Source: Styela clava (Eukaryota > Chordata > Ascidiacea > Stolidobranchia > Styelidae). From it: DNA of 64,000 nt. The position numbers and the translations under genes were made by a program. This document shows positions 13,401-25,927 of the stretch, in pieces. The notes under the pieces were generated by a model. That model was given only the letters and a program-made list of their open reading frames with translations. It did not search any database and was not told the origin of the DNA. Position 1 is the first letter of the stretch. Every line of letters starts with the position of its first letter. The DNA lies in the NCBI RefSeq assembly GCF_964204865.1, contig NC_135252.1:10003383-10067382 (forward strand). The letters are read 5' to 3'.

Positions 13401-16400
13401 CTCTCTCACACTTCTTTAATTTATGAAAAGTGCTAATTGAGAGCTAAATATAATTGTATTGTGTGAATTGATGTTATAAGTTTGCTTAATAATTCATTTA
13501 TCTCAAATAAAGTAGCTTTGCGGGCACCATTTGAATGAATAATTTCTTTTAAATCAGAATAATAATGCTTTTACATGCTTGAGATTTAGTTTTGAAAAAA
13601 ATTCCCACCAAAAATAATCGAAAAACCTCTCAATTTACATAAATTATAATAAAAGGCTTAGATTCAGAGAAATTTATTATTCAAGAACTAAAAAGAATTT
13701 GATTCTATTCATGGCATACTTGGTCATAATTCCAATTCCATGCTATGAGATGTAGGGTATTTATCATCGAAATTGAAGTTTATTATTAAAATGTCAGACA
13801 CTTGCACCATTGTTGAAGGAGGTCAATATATTATTCAATAGTATTGTATTGAGAAAGGAAAGTGATAGCGATTCGAAAAAATATTTGGAGATCTAATTCA
13901 AACTAAATAGAAATGTTTAAAATAAAACAAACCTCTTCATTTGACACAGCTAATAAAAAGTTTAGCATTTCTCTGAGGAGTTCTTTACATTCGACTGATC
14001 GAAATAGCTTAGTGAATATAGATGTGGCAGTAAGTATCGTGTGTTCATTTGTTGCACAAAGTAATGGTGACAAAGTTAATCCAAAAAATTGTTCTTTCAT
14101 TGACTTTGCAAGAAGCTCCCGACACTCTTGCTGCAATATAATGATATAAATATTAAAATCTAATAAATTTTGAATTTAATATAATGAAAATCATGACTCG
14201 ACTATTCGATGCCACTTTGGTATGCGATCTCACTTGCTTAACGCGATCTCAATCGCATACCAATATGGCACCAACTAAAATCACATAAAAAAATAGCATA
14301 GCACCAACTATTTTTCAAGAAATTCGCAGCTAAAGATAGCCAGAATCGAATAAATTATTATTAAAGAATTAGCAGAAATTAATGTAAATCAATAAAAATT
14401 GAACTAAGTAATGCAAATATATGTTCAGTCTCTGCTTCATGTTCATGTGCATAAATTATGCCTTACTAAAACAATACCTATGCACAAGTAACAGCTCAAG
14501 AAATACAGCACTGTTGTAGGTATCAGTTAGCTGTTCGGCTAGAATACCATCAACTTTTCAAATCTCACAATAGGTCTACAAAAATCTGAAGAAACTTACC
14601 GAGTTTCCTTCTGAGATTAGTCGATCACAATAGTCGAACCAAGATAAAAATGAGATCAGAGCCCGCTTCCCAGAAAATCGATGACTGTCATCGGTTCGAG
14701 CATCTAATCCCCATTTAGCTTCCACGGCGTCAATATCAACTGGATCTACATTTTCAGGAATTGCAGCAAAGAGAGATGACAATCTGAAATGGGAGTGAAA
14801 ACTTGAATAGGACTTAATGTCGAACCAAATATCTCTGATGGTCATTTCACATTGAAAATTACCTAAATTAAATATTGCGATCCAGTCACTGCTGAACTGA
14901 AGAGGTATTATAGCAAGATGTAAAAGTGGATAATAGTTAATAAGTTCAAGGCATCGCACCTAACACAAAGTAATTGCGATTTTATCACTATAATAACATA
15001 ATAATTAATATTTTTTAAATACTCAGATAGCCAAAATTATTGCTCTTATAATATCGGTACTTCTTTTTGACACAAAAATATAGATATATATAGATCGTTT
15101 CGTTATTATGTTGTTGTTATTGTTGGGATATTTCTTCTTATCGTTATGAAAAAATCTTTTCTCATTAACTACTGAACCAATTGCTTTGAAATTTCCAGTG
15201 GTTGAAGATTGTATTTCTCCCTGAAATGCTAATAATTTAATTCAAAAACTTCTCATGAACACTGTTGTAGGCTACCGGAAGTATACGATGACAGATTGCA
15301 ATCCATACCATTTCAATGTGCCTTCGTATCCATACATTTGAGCATCGCCCTCTTGTTTAATGTCAAATTTGGTTTCGTAAAATTAAGTGAATTGATAACA
15401 AGTGTTACATGAAAAAGATGGATACAACCTCAACAAAACATAAACAAAGTCACCTTAGATTCAATAAATAACACAGTGCAGTATCTTGTACAATTGCTCG
15501 AGCAGCATCCTTGTGTTCAAGTGAAACAAGGAGCATGATTCCTTCGCAAGCTTTCACAGCTACTCGTCCATCTTCAGACTTAGTCAAGTTCAATAAAGAG
15601 TCCACAAGGTCATAACCTTCTCTTTTTGTAGTGTAAGAATGCAACGAAGGACTATTTTTTGTATCTTTTGTACTGGTGGAAGGGGCGGATGCAGTTTTAT
15701 CCGGAGTTGTATTAACTTTTCCAGTAGGGTCTGTAGTTGGTTTTTCTTGGTCTGCATTATTTCCACTTGTCCCTTGAACGACAGGGGAATCCTCTTTTTT
15801 CTTATTTTTCAACTGGAAAATTTTTACATTTTATGAATTCAGCATTGTATGGAATATAATGATAACACATAGTATGATATAAAAACTATCAAATTCTGAT
15901 CTAAGCACAGTTTTAAACGAATATTACCCAATGATGGAGCTTGGAAGTAAAGTAACTAATTCCTTCTTCCTCATATCTAAAATATTTTACAGAATTACGA
16001 ATATTGTTACTCTTAGAATCAGACTGGCAAATGATGAAAATAATACCTAATAGAGATTACTCAAGAATAATGATTCCTCCAACTTAGAATTTTCTCAATA
16101 GCCAAATTACTACAATTCAAAGAAGCTACATATGAAGAAATATTTATGATAAATAAATTCTAGTAACATGAACTCTTAAAAAAATATTTCAGTTACATTT
16201 GCTGGCAAAGTTCTTATAAACAAGCTTATCCAAGTTAGCTTGAAAGAACAGGAAACTTGCTATTCAAGTCCATGCTCTGGATTTTGATTAATTATTTAAG
16301 AAGGTTGGAGATATGAAGAAACAAACAGAATATTTGCTCTTACTGGCTGAAAATGAATCGAAAATAACAAAAATCAAACATCATTTGTACATTGTTTATA

Positions 16401-18145
16401 GAAATAGGAAAAGTAAACAAGAACAGATTTTATAATTTCCAGAATTATTATTATCAATACCTTTGGGTCTTCTTTTCCTCTCAAAAACAAATGAGCTAAA
16501 TGAGGTTCCTGTTTCAATCTTGCACACACAGTACATAGGAATGCAATTTCTTCAGATTCTGTTGGGGCTGCAGCAACTTCTCCACACACTCTAACTAACC
16601 TGGAAACTGGCCTGAAATCAAAAGTAATACATGATCACATTTTATTAGTAGTGAATGCACAGGTACAAATTAGATATCTTGACCATTAAATTAGTATTTT
16701 CTCTTTTATTGCCATAATAATATAAAATTAATAAAGATAAGGGTACGGTAGTAAATTTTACCAAGTAATGCATTTGAGCCTTTAAAAAAAATCATGATAT
16801 ATACAAATATAGGTGCGACTGACAGGAAAGAACAAAACAAAAACTTTACACCATCTTGGTGTTTAGCTGTTTTACAAAGAAAACTTTTGATAACCAATGA
16901 AAACAAATTGAAAGACAATGAAAAAAAATTGTTAAATCGACAGTAAATGAAAATACAGAATAGTAACATTCCTGATATGAATAAAATCAATTTAAAAGGT
17001 TAGATCAAATAGATCAACCGACAATAAACCTAGGCAATGTCTAGGTCAGCACAACACAAATATGATCAATGTTTTCAAGTATTGAAGATATTTACCTGTG
17101 AACATTTATGTGGGGTAACAGAGGTTGCTGAATTCTTCCAAGTAAACTTGTGAAAAATCTGAGAACTTGCTGCTTCATTCCAGGTGGACAATCAGCTCTT
17201 CCTAACGTGTGCAAAGTCTCCAGCAATTTATGCTTTTAAGAAAAGAAAATTGTTAAATGTCAGATACGTAGGCACAATCAATACAAGTAACCTACCAGTT
17301 CCAAACAAGCAATAGTGGTATCATTATGCCATTGACTCAAAGACAAATGGATCAAAAATTAACATGTCAATTTTGCATGCACGTGGAATAAACTTAATTT
17401 ATGCCAAATACCTGTAATAAATATTCCATACATGGTCCTGTGTTTCCAACTTCCCTTTCAGCTTCTTCTTCCACCAGAATCACCAACATTTGTTGCATGT
17501 GAGAAGGAATGTTCGTCGAATTCACCTAAAATATGAATTAAATAATATTATAACACTTTGGGCCAATGAAAGGCCCATGTTTTTAGCTACCAAATAATCA
17601 AACAATAAAAAAAATTTCTGGCGAAGTAAACGCTGTAACTACTTAAATATGCCAAACAAAATTGTGATGTAAAATGAACGCCGTTACTGCTTAAATAAAT
17701 GCCAAATAAAAGTGTGGTGTGAAATTTTCATGTTTTTAAAAAAGTCTGTTTAACGCGAAATTAAATTTTTCGCAGACGCGTCTTAGTCAAAATCAAACCT
17801 ACTGGCACTCAATTTTCAACTAAGCAGGTAATGTTATGTGTCCCGTACTAAATAGGGAACCGGTATAACGTTCCATGTGACACAGACTTATATTTTTTTT
17901 TTTTAAATTAGAATTTGGGCTGTATTTCACAATACATTTTTGTTTGGCGTTATTTAACCAGATATGATGTTCACTTCACTAGACCTAAAAAATTCATGTA
18001 AACTTACAGGACATTTTTCGTCTGTATTTTCAACGTAAAAATTTGTGATACATTTCCAGTGATAAACAAAGTCTTCAATTGGTGTTGCTTCTGGAGCTAA
18101 AGCATCTACTGCCTGTTGCAGTATCGTACTAAATTTGCTAAACAT
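7428..18145 (-). CDS. FHIP2A: FHIP2A (FAM160B1) FTS-Hook-interacting protein
   Basis: Fourteen exons on the minus strand: 18145-18008, 17525-17412, 17232-17096, 16611-16461, 15812-15454, 14783-14600, 14130-13933, 12599-12425, 11742-11614, 10633-10519, 9790-9660, 8743-8556, 8167-8050, 7567-7428. All junctions are GT-AG and the sum is 2277 nt, giving 758 aa, close to the human protein (about 765 aa). The start is fixed by [18 protein letters not shown], which is near-identical to the vertebrate N-terminus. Other conserved blocks are [111 protein letters not shown] and a C-terminal [22 protein letters not shown]. The family forms the FHF complex with AKTIP/FTS and Hook proteins and links dynein to cargo; FHIP2A is associated with Rab1-marked ER-to-Golgi cargo. 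A Ser/Thr/Pro-rich low-complexity linker in exon 5 replaces the variable human linker. Confidence 0.95.
9227..9453 (-). mobile_element. MITE family 1, copy B (FHIP2A intron)
   Basis: Inverted copy of the family. On the plus strand it starts GGTACTCCCGCAGTTTGTGTACC and ends CACACTTCTGGAGCGCC. It lies in the FHIP2A intron between exons 11 and 12. About 227 bp, no ORF. Confidence 0.8.
10690..10897 (+). mobile_element. MITE family 1, copy C (FHIP2A intron)
   Basis: Starts GCGCTCCAGAAGTGTGTGTACC and ends CTGGTACACATACTACGGGAGCACC. It lies just outside FHIP2A exon 10 in the neighbouring intron. About 208 bp. The interior is the same as in copy D at 11301. Confidence 0.82.
11301..11518 (+). mobile_element. 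MITE family 1, copy D (FHIP2A intron)
   Basis: Starts GCGCTCCAGAAGTGTGTGTAC and ends GGTACACACACTACCGGAGTACC. It is in the same FHIP2A intron as copy C, about 400 bp away and in the same orientation. A 74-codon open frame across it is a by-product of the repeat. Confidence 0.82.
14210..14270. repeat. Short perfect-looking hairpin in FHIP2A intron
   Basis: The left arm TGCCACTTTGGTATGCGAT (14210-14228) and right arm ATCGCATACCAATATGGCA (14252-14270) are inverted copies with two mismatches, around a 23-nt loop containing GCGATCTC. It is probably a very small foldback element. A structured RNA inside the intron is possible but unsupported. Confidence 0.6.
15100..15362. repeat. Dispersed repeat family 3, fragment (FHIP2A intron)
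   Basis: Shares ordered blocks with 25928-26548 and 50755-51056: 'TGAACCAATTGCTTTGAAAT', 'TTTCCAGTGGTTGAAGATTG', 'GAACACTGTTGTAG' and 'ACATTTGAGCATCGC'. It is divergent and non-coding and sits in the intron between FHIP2A exons 5 and 6. Confidence 0.65.
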
Positions 18146-19664
18146 TGCAGTATTATTTTCCGATAACTGATACTTTTTAAAAATCAGATCCTCATATAGA
18201 AATTTTCATGCTTGTTTTTCATCAAAAAGCTATTGAAAACCGTTGAGTTAAAACCTAGCTTATAAATTTAAAATTAATAAAATCAATCTGGGCAGAAGAT
18301 GAATATCATTTAAACCAAACAATAATACAAAAATAGGTCAAAGAGTTGTCAAAGTTATAGCCAGACTTATCTCGATTAACTCAATCCATACTTATTTACT
18401 GCCATACGAAATGTGTAAAAATGTATGGAACAAATTTTAAGGAGCAAAGCCATATGTTGTGAGCATTCTTAACAAGATACTCAACATCAACTTATTACAA
18501 GATTAGGCCTTAGACTGCCTTATATCACTAGAATATATATTGAATAATGAACTATGATTCATACAGTCATAAGTCAGTGTTAAGAAAATACTGGTACCGA
18601 GCATTGAAACAAAATTTCTTCTCGAATCAATTGAAAGAGATGAAGCAAATCATTAATAGAATCTGGCAGGTTTTTTTCAGCTTCATGATCGTGAGTCTGA
18701 TATCATTTTACCAGGAGAATATGGTTCAGGTATAAGCAGAATAGCAGGCAGAAGGTGAACCGGTGAAAAATCGTAGTAGCCAAGTAGCCTAAAATTCATT
18801 AGCTTTTACTGACTAACAAGCAAATTATGTTGGGTACCATATAATTTATATTTTATGTGTTGTATTATACATTTCTAGAAAACTATAAAACTTTAATTAC
18901 ATAATTTGGATTTACTTGTTTCCTCTGCTGGGAAATAGATCTAGGCTACAGAGAGACCCATATACTGACTGACTGTAATGCAATGAAGAATCGCTAACAT
19001 CTCGTAATGACTGAATGATGTTGTGGATAAATAAAAATTTCAACAGTAATCCTCTCAACACTGCAACACAATGGACTTAATCACACAAGATAGTACAGGA
19101 TGAAAAATATTGTATGTATGTATGTTTATCATTAAACCCACAAAAATATTCTAAAAATGCATATTTTTAGCGATATATTTATGACTAGCGTTAAATCATG
19201 CAGACCAGAATGTAAACTATAGAAAAGATTAATATGAAAGTTTGGAAGAAATTTACACTTATGAAATACATATTGCTGTAATGAAAGCTCAAGAAGCTAG
19301 ATGTTATCTAAATAAAATACTATTATGTAATCTGAACTATGTTTTTCAATACTGCAATAACTGAGATTGATCTTTCCATAGCCTGATAGCAAACAATTTA
19401 TCATCTTATCATAACAGCATAATGGAATCGAGGAAAGGCTATACATAATTTTGCCGTCATAATTTCAATTTGCTTGGTTGAGCTTTCAAAATTTCATCAG
19501 ACTCTGGCCTAATCCAGTAATCAGATATCAGGCTCTTACAACTTTTGATGTGCTGAAATCCAACACTGGCCAGGTAAACCAGAAAAATTCAAAAGAACCT
19601 GGAATACTGACTTCTCCATATTCTAACTATTACATGATAATGAAAGGATCTCCACAATGTGGAG
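18146..19664. other. Upstream flank of FHIP2A
   Basis: AT-rich, without family-like coding frames. It should contain the FHIP2A 5' untranslated region and promoter on the minus strand, but no TATA box or other clear element could be assigned. Confidence 0.4.
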
Positions 19665-19854
19665 TGTGGGCCGAACCTTGGAAGTACTGCAATACCAGGA
19701 CAACCCGTGGGAGTGGTGTGGCAAGCCACAAAGCCAAACCCTGAGGTACAAAAATCAAATTAATACAAGAGTGGGGGAGTACCCCACATTTCAGGTATTA
19801 ATCTGAAAAGAACAGATACTACACTTGATCTTAGCCAAAAGGCCGAGAAGCGAT
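19665..19854 (-). ncRNA. RNU2: U2 spliceosomal snRNA
   Basis: On the minus strand the gene begins ATCGCTTCTCGGCCTTTTGG and continues with the invariant CTAAGATCAAGTGTAGTATC, which contains the GUAGUA branch-point recognition element. Stem-loop IIa is TTTCAG...CTGAAA and stem-loop IIb is GTGGGG-TACT-CCCCCAC. An Sm site (GATTTTTG) follows. Stem-loop IV keeps the loop core CCTGGTATTGCAGTACTTCC, flanked by the pairing arms GGGTTG and CGGCCC. The total is about 190 nt, as in other animals. The 3' boundary is estimated from the end of stem-loop IV. All structural parts look intact, so this may be a functional copy rather than a retropseudogene. No A-rich tail follows it. U2 pairs with the intron branch site in the spliceosome. 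Confidence 0.95.
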
Positions 19855-22159
19855 AAAGTCAAATCCCTTAACTGCCATCTAATTGACTCATCCATCCTAA
19901 AACTTATGGTGAAAAAACTTAGACCAGCCAGATGAACATTTCCTAAAAATGTGGGGTTTAGCACAATTCTGAGCTCATGGGATTAGTAGTGTGCATAACG
20001 TATCTAAAAGTGTATTCACAGTTTTTAAAAAAGAAAAGTACCACGTTGCCATAATTATCTATATCAACCAATTTTTTATATGCAGTCTTTCTAACAAATA
20101 TGGACAATACATGAAACACAATATACTTATATACTACAAACCCATATAGCATTCTAGATTCAAGTTACAAACCAAGATCGTGAGTTTATATAATGATAGA
20201 ATCTTTGTAAGCCATGAATAACAACCTAATTCAAATACATCCTATTTTATAATTTGTCTAAACAAAGACACTGGATGAAAACTAAGCAAGCAACCTTTTA
20301 CAAAGTTGACCTTTGAACCAATTTTAGACAATTTTATGTCACAATAGGTGGTGATAGAGAGTATTAGTGACAAATTTAGAGGGGGATAAATTATTGCCAT
20401 GTGTTTTCATGATTCCAATAAATACACTGTGGAAGTGAAGATAGTATGGCATATCTTACCTACCGTAATTGAGAAAATTCAAATCTTTAAGCTTTGTCTT
20501 TACATATTAAAAGAACACATATAACGAGAATGTAAGTAATTTGTTAAAAATTAAAAATTGGTATACTACTGTATTTTCAGAAATAAAATACAGAAATATA
20601 TATATATATATATAGTATACCTAATTTAACACTGACAGAAATAGATTGTCTAGGGTTCTATGTGAAAACGGTAATATTCAGAGATAACCTCAAACAAATA
20701 TATTGATGGGGTTGGCCTAAAATCAGAAAATAGAGAGAATACGTCGCGCTGTGCACATGCAGACATGTTCTGGCAGACTGGTAAGTCTCAATCTTTTTTT
20801 TTTGTAAGTGTAAAACACAAATCAGCTAATTCGGAAATTGTCAAACATTTGATCAAGACTCAGGTACTGGTATGGAATCACAAAATTATAACTGGTACAG
20901 TACATGGATACCGCCGTGCATTACGGTAGTACCTTCACAAGTTATTCTGCATCGCTATTGATATTACCGAAAGCGCTGCGACGTGGCTTCTAAGTAACAT
21001 GTTATTACTGATAGTTGGCCATTTCATTTAAACCAAAACTTGATATCAACAAAGATTCGGCTTCATACGCGTCAATACTGACAGGGGCGCAGCTGGCGGA
21101 GGGGTTACATGGGTCGTTTGAGAAAATTTTGTGATGTGAATTTCGTCTACAAAAAAGCAACGGCGTAGTTTCATGATCGCGCATGATGGTTTCGCGGTCC
21201 AAGCGTCCTTCCGTCTTCAAGATATGTTATCTTTTTTAGTTAGAGCTGATAATGACAAATAAGAATGTGTAATTATTGATTGCAATTCCGGAAGGCGTAT
21301 TTTCCCTTCTCTCCATTAAACGTATTTCTCCAGACATGAAACGTTTAACCGCCGTTATGGGCGCTCAAAAGGAGAGAAGGGTTATATGCTTTTGTTTCCC
21401 GACTCAACCACTTCAGGGCGCATTGAAAAGCAAAACAGAATTTAATAACATTAATTGACATCGAGTTACGTGTAAGAATTCACCGACGACTATCGCTAAC
21501 TGGTAGAAACGATAAAAGTGAAAAAAAAATTCCTTGCCTCTTTGCGTCATATTTTTCAATTCCTAATTTTGCATAAAGCGTGTCAACGCCGTTTTTGTAA
21601 ATTTAGAAACATTGAACCAGATAAGTGAGACAGGTAAATAAGTGTTTCTTATGGAAATTTCTCGAGGTATTGGGAAGAAATATTATTTTGACCACGTAGA
21701 AATGCCATCATTGCCGATTTATTCATTTGTTTAGTATCAGTGTTTTAAACCAAAGCTGAGTTACGTAAATACTCAACACTGAGTATTCAAGAGATTACCA
21801 AATTGCGGAGCTTTTAAGTATCATTTAATACGAAAGTAACACGTAACACCGACACGATCTAAAATTAAAAGCATAAAAATGTCAACTATCCGCGTCACAA
21901 ATATCGCATCCCGGGGTCAGTAATGATAATATAATATTGTTCGCCTAAAATTGGGCACGTAATTTACAAACTGTGATACAAATCCTACACAGAAGATAAA
22001 AATGAGAATAAAATTAATTTGTGTTGTGAAAGCACTCCTTAGTTGTCTTTAACATCTTCGCCGATGTGAACTCACAATTCTGTCCGAAATATAAAAACCA
22101 AACTACGATATCCGCTGTTGCGTTTGCTATTGAATGAAAAAAGTACTTTAATATAATTT
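19855..22159. other. Intergenic region upstream of U2
   Basis: It must contain the minus-strand U2 promoter immediately after 19854, but I could not assign the proximal sequence element with certainty. A (TA)n microsatellite lies at about 20598-20615. From about 20700 onward CG dinucleotides become more frequent than in neighbouring DNA. No convincing gene was seen. Confidence 0.4.
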
Positions 22160-22359
22160 AACAACATTAATTGGGATGTCGGCCGCCGAAACGATCGAGG
22201 TGACAAAAAATTCACTGCAGTCTTCGATTATGACAAAGTTATATGAAATAAAAAAACGTCGCATTGTTACGGAGTTTTCAGTCTTATAGTAAAATCCGAA
22301 AAAAAACCTATTGTCACGGCGATTGTTTTGGCGGCCGACATCCTAATTGATGTTGTTTA
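22160..22359. mobile_element. Foldback element with GC-rich ~47-bp terminal inverted repeats
   Basis: The left arm starts ACAACATTAATTGGGATGTC and continues GGCCGCC; the right arm on the opposite strand starts ACAACATCAATTAGGATGTC and continues GGCCGCC. The arms then share AAACxATCG and GTGACAA, so they pair over about 47 nt with a handful of mismatches. The interior of about 105 bp is AT-rich. It is a MITE-like structure with no ORF. The flanks TTTA and TTAA might be a short target duplication, but this is weak. Confidence 0.75.
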
Positions 22360-23813
22360 AAATGACAATACTCATTATTCGGTGTTCGTTGAAAATAATC
22401 GAATAACTCTATTAAAAATACGATTTTACCCGCCACTAATCACGGCGCATGTAAATAATCATTGAATGGCAATAAAAAATCAAATCAATTAACAATAAAT
22501 TCCAAGTAATAGTTTCACATTTCATGCATTTGATCGGCGCTACATGTTAGCGTGTTTTTTGTACATGTAAACCATCATGACGTTACTGACATCTGCGAGT
22601 TATAGTTCTCTCTAAAACTAATTTCCGCGATTTTTAATGTTTTATTTCTAAATGCGGGTACCCGCTGACTACGGAATAATGGTCGATGTTTGAAATAGGA
22701 CTTGCAAAATATTCTCCAAACACCGCCAGGCAAAGAGAGGCGGGCTAAACGTAACTGTGGAATTTCGCTGTGAACGACCATGCATTTTAGTTTATTAAAC
22801 GCATTATGACGTCGTCGTGAATAGCACTTTTGGTGTAATGTTTTAATTTCACCGTAAACTCCTCGTTGGGAAAATCCTGGCTGCGTCCCTGAATACCGGT
22901 ATAATTTTGTTATACCCGAAGCAACAACGAAATTCTGAATTTGCTTACAGTATGATAGGTAGAAAAAATACATCGATTAAAAACCTAACAAATGCATAAA
23001 CGTCGAATTCCACATACGAAAACAATCGAACTGTATCCTGATTCCGGTATCTCACTTGATTCATAATTCATTGCCGTTAATGCTTCAAAACGTTCTGCTG
23101 TCAGGCTGTATTCATGTTTTCATTGGATGTATGCTATGACAAACAAGCAAACGTAGCGCAAAGCAAACGGTTTGAGCCACTCTGGAACGCGAAACATACC
23201 GCGAATAGAAAACCGGCGCTTCGCAAAATAACTGGAATGCGCCTGCGATGAAGAAACAAGATTGCAAGATATTCTTGCATTCTTCCCGTAGTCAAGCAAT
23301 AAGCAAATTAATCTGTAGGAAACGTCCGATGAGTGAGCTTGAGATAATAGACTGAATAGTTTGGTATCGGTGATAAACGTCAACCTCTGTAAACGCCATG
23401 GTTACGTGGTCTTTCTCTAATATTACAAACTAATTGTAAAATTTTACCAAATGATGACTCCAATTGCAAAACACTACTCACTCTGAAAAAACTCAATCAA
23501 TCCACTACAAAAACCAAATACTGCGGGTGAATAAAACACTACAGACAAAAGAAAGCTTACTTGCTATCACCAAAGCCGCAATACGCAAAATGGTGTGTAA
23601 ATTAAACTACCGCACTTTCGTGCATTTATTGCACGGCGCACAGTAGGGGGTAAATCATCCCGATGTTTATCAATTCAAATAAGACAATAGATGAGATTGC
23701 AAACTTTTTCCACGTAGATATGCTGAATATATGGTTTTGGTATCATTGAGTTCGACCAGTATTGCTAATCATTTTTTTTTTCTTCTATTGAAAAAAATAG
23801 CTTTCGTCTAGGC
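22360..23813. other. CpG-richer intergenic DNA without recognised gene
   Basis: A 132-codon open frame on the minus strand at 22575-22973 has no recognisable domain, signal peptide or splice context. I treat it as chance. Several shorter frames are similar. No RNA gene was seen. Confidence 0.4.
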
Positions 23814-24734
23814 CAGCGTTTCCCAAACTGTTTTCCGCGGAACACTAGTGTTCCGCGAGCATCTTCGAAGTGTTTCGTGGAAAAGGAATAAAAAGACGTC
23901 TTAAATAGTCGTCATGGAGATCTATGGCAGGGCTTCCCAAACTAGGGGCCGCTAAACGAATTTCAAGTGCCGCAAAGAGAACACCAATTTCACAAAACAT
24001 CAAAATCGCATATTTCGAACTGTTTACCATTATTAACGAGGACAAGGGCCGCGAAAATTTTTAATATATATATATATATTAAAAGGGATCGCGAGCTCAA
24101 AAGTTTGGGAAGCCCTGATCCATGGAACGTGAAGTTGTCGCCCAACTTACCGTTCAATATCGCGTCACCATCGGCTTAAATCGTACTAACTGGAGAGGGA
24201 TAGTGGCATTTTCGATAACTGTCGGCCTAGCTTTTCGACTGTTAAGTTCATTATCAAGTTTACAGCAATCATTTTGGTTTTGCTATGGGCAAACGAGTAG
24301 ACCGAAAGAATAAAGGCAAAGGGTCAACTCTTCTTCCTCCATCTTTGCCTGGTTTTACCTGAAAAATTGCTCATTTTCGCTAAACTCCATTAAGTAGATA
24401 AATGCAGCGAAATTGCAGCAAGTACTTCTATCTCCATTAGACGTAACATTAGAGGCAAACACTACGTAATGGAGAGTAAACGACATAGAATCGTAAAATG
24501 AATTTATTAATTCATATATACACCATTTAAATTAAGAAACAATAAAACATTAATAATAAATGCAACAGGTAAAATATTCAATCATATTAAAGTATTTTAA
24601 CACAATTCTGTTAGTTTTCGCCGCGCATTTGACAACTTTTTCTTTATCAATTTTACCCTTTTATTTTTTGGTGTTCCGCGAGGCGAGATAAAAAGTGGAA
24701 GTGTTCCGTGGCCGAACAAGTTTGGGAAACGCTG
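23814..24734. mobile_element. hAT-type nonautonomous element with 8-bp target-site duplication
   Basis: The left end CAGCGTTTCCCAAACTG and right end AGTTTGGGAAACGCTG are inverted repeats. The flanks are an exact 8-bp duplication GTCTAGGC (23806-23813 and 24735-24742), the hAT signature. Length 921 bp, with no intact transposase. A second hAT element is nested inside at 23928-24117. The block with GGGTCAACTCTTCTTCCTCC recurs near 45035, inside a related element that starts at 44790. Confidence 0.92.
23928..24117. mobile_element. Nested hAT MITE (190 bp)
   Basis: Inserted inside the 23814-24734 element. The terminal inverted repeats are CAGGGCTTCCCAAACT and AGTTTGGGAAGCCCTG. The 8-bp flanks are ATCTATGG (23920-23927) and ATCCATGG (24118-24125), a target-site duplication with one later substitution. 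A (TA)n tract lies in the middle. It has no coding capacity. Confidence 0.92.
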
Positions 24735-25740
24735 GTCTAGGCCTAGGGTATAAGTTGTATTTATTGAAACGGATGTATATTACGGCCTCGATCCCAAAAC
24801 ATACTGCTCCGTGTATCAAGCCGTAATTGATTTTACCCGAAAGACCGTCATTTGTTTATTGGATACTACAGACGATAGGAGTGAAAAGTGCGTCGAAGCA
24901 ATCAGCCGAAACACTGGTACACAGCGTGGGATCGGAGCGCGTACTTCTCATCGCCAATAACAGAAACAAGTTTAAGAATTTTCCATTATTAGAACAATAC
25001 TCGTTTCACAAGAAACAACTAATGCGAGGGAATTTAAAATGAGAACGCAGATAATACCAGAGTCGACCCTTTGATATGGAAGCATTCTGAAATTAGAAAA
25101 GCGTGGCCCGCAGCAGGCGCATGATCAAATGGAAGGAAACCTCAGGACACAAAATGCATCTAGAAGTGATGTCGATTGGCATGACAAGTTAGTTATTCGT
25201 AAATTATAGCTAGACATTTTTAATATACTGGCATGTGAATAAAATATGTAAGTCATAGACTACCTGTTTTTTGTACCCGTCTTCTCTTGTTATCGTAAAC
25301 AACAGCACATACGGCACAATGATTGCAACAAGCGGCGATTTGTGTTTAAATCCTGCTATCCTATATTCCAGTTCCTTTTGAAAGGTTCCCCTACTTATTT
25401 ATTACAACCCAATTGTCAAATGTGTTCAAACAATGCCTCTAATGGCGGACTTGTAGCCGCTTGCACTGGAAGAAATCTCAGTGACTTTGGTCTGCAGCCC
25501 GCCATGTTGTGATCAGAAGGAAACCGCCTGTGATTGATGACATCACAAAGATGTTTTCAACTCTGCTACGCAAAACAAGGAGACTCACTACTTTATGAAC
25601 CGTAAATCAGCGCCAACGACTAAATCAGCGCCGACGGTTTCATACGAACACAGCGTCAAATTCTAATTTAGGATTTCTCATTACATTGCAATGTGATATC
25701 TGACAGAATAACATGTCATATCGTAACATATCTTTATATC

Positions 25741-25919
25741 CAGTGGTGGGGTTCAAATATTTTGTCAGCCGGTTTCTCACAAATATCATATTTTTCAGCC
25801 GGTTTTGTTCCAAACAGAACATTGACAGTAATCAGTAAAGCTAACCGGTTCGCTGATCTCATAAAATTTCCCGAGACGGTTCTATAGAACCGATGCGAAC
25901 CGGCTGAATCCCACCACTG
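25741..25919. mobile_element. hAT MITE (179 bp) with exact 8-bp duplication
   Basis: The left terminal repeat is CAGTGGTGGGGTTCA followed by CAGCCGGTT, and the right end is AACCGGCTGAATCCCACCACTG. The flanks are an exact 8-bp duplication TTTATATC (25733-25740 and 25920-25927). The right duplication is followed immediately by another CAGTGGTGGGGTTCA at 25928, the start of repeat family 3. Confidence 0.93.
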
Positions 25920-25927
25920 TTTATATC

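Noticed and set aside
22575-22973. 132-codon open frame on the minus strand
   Set aside because: No domain, no signal peptide, no splice context and a composition like random translation of a CG-richer stretch.
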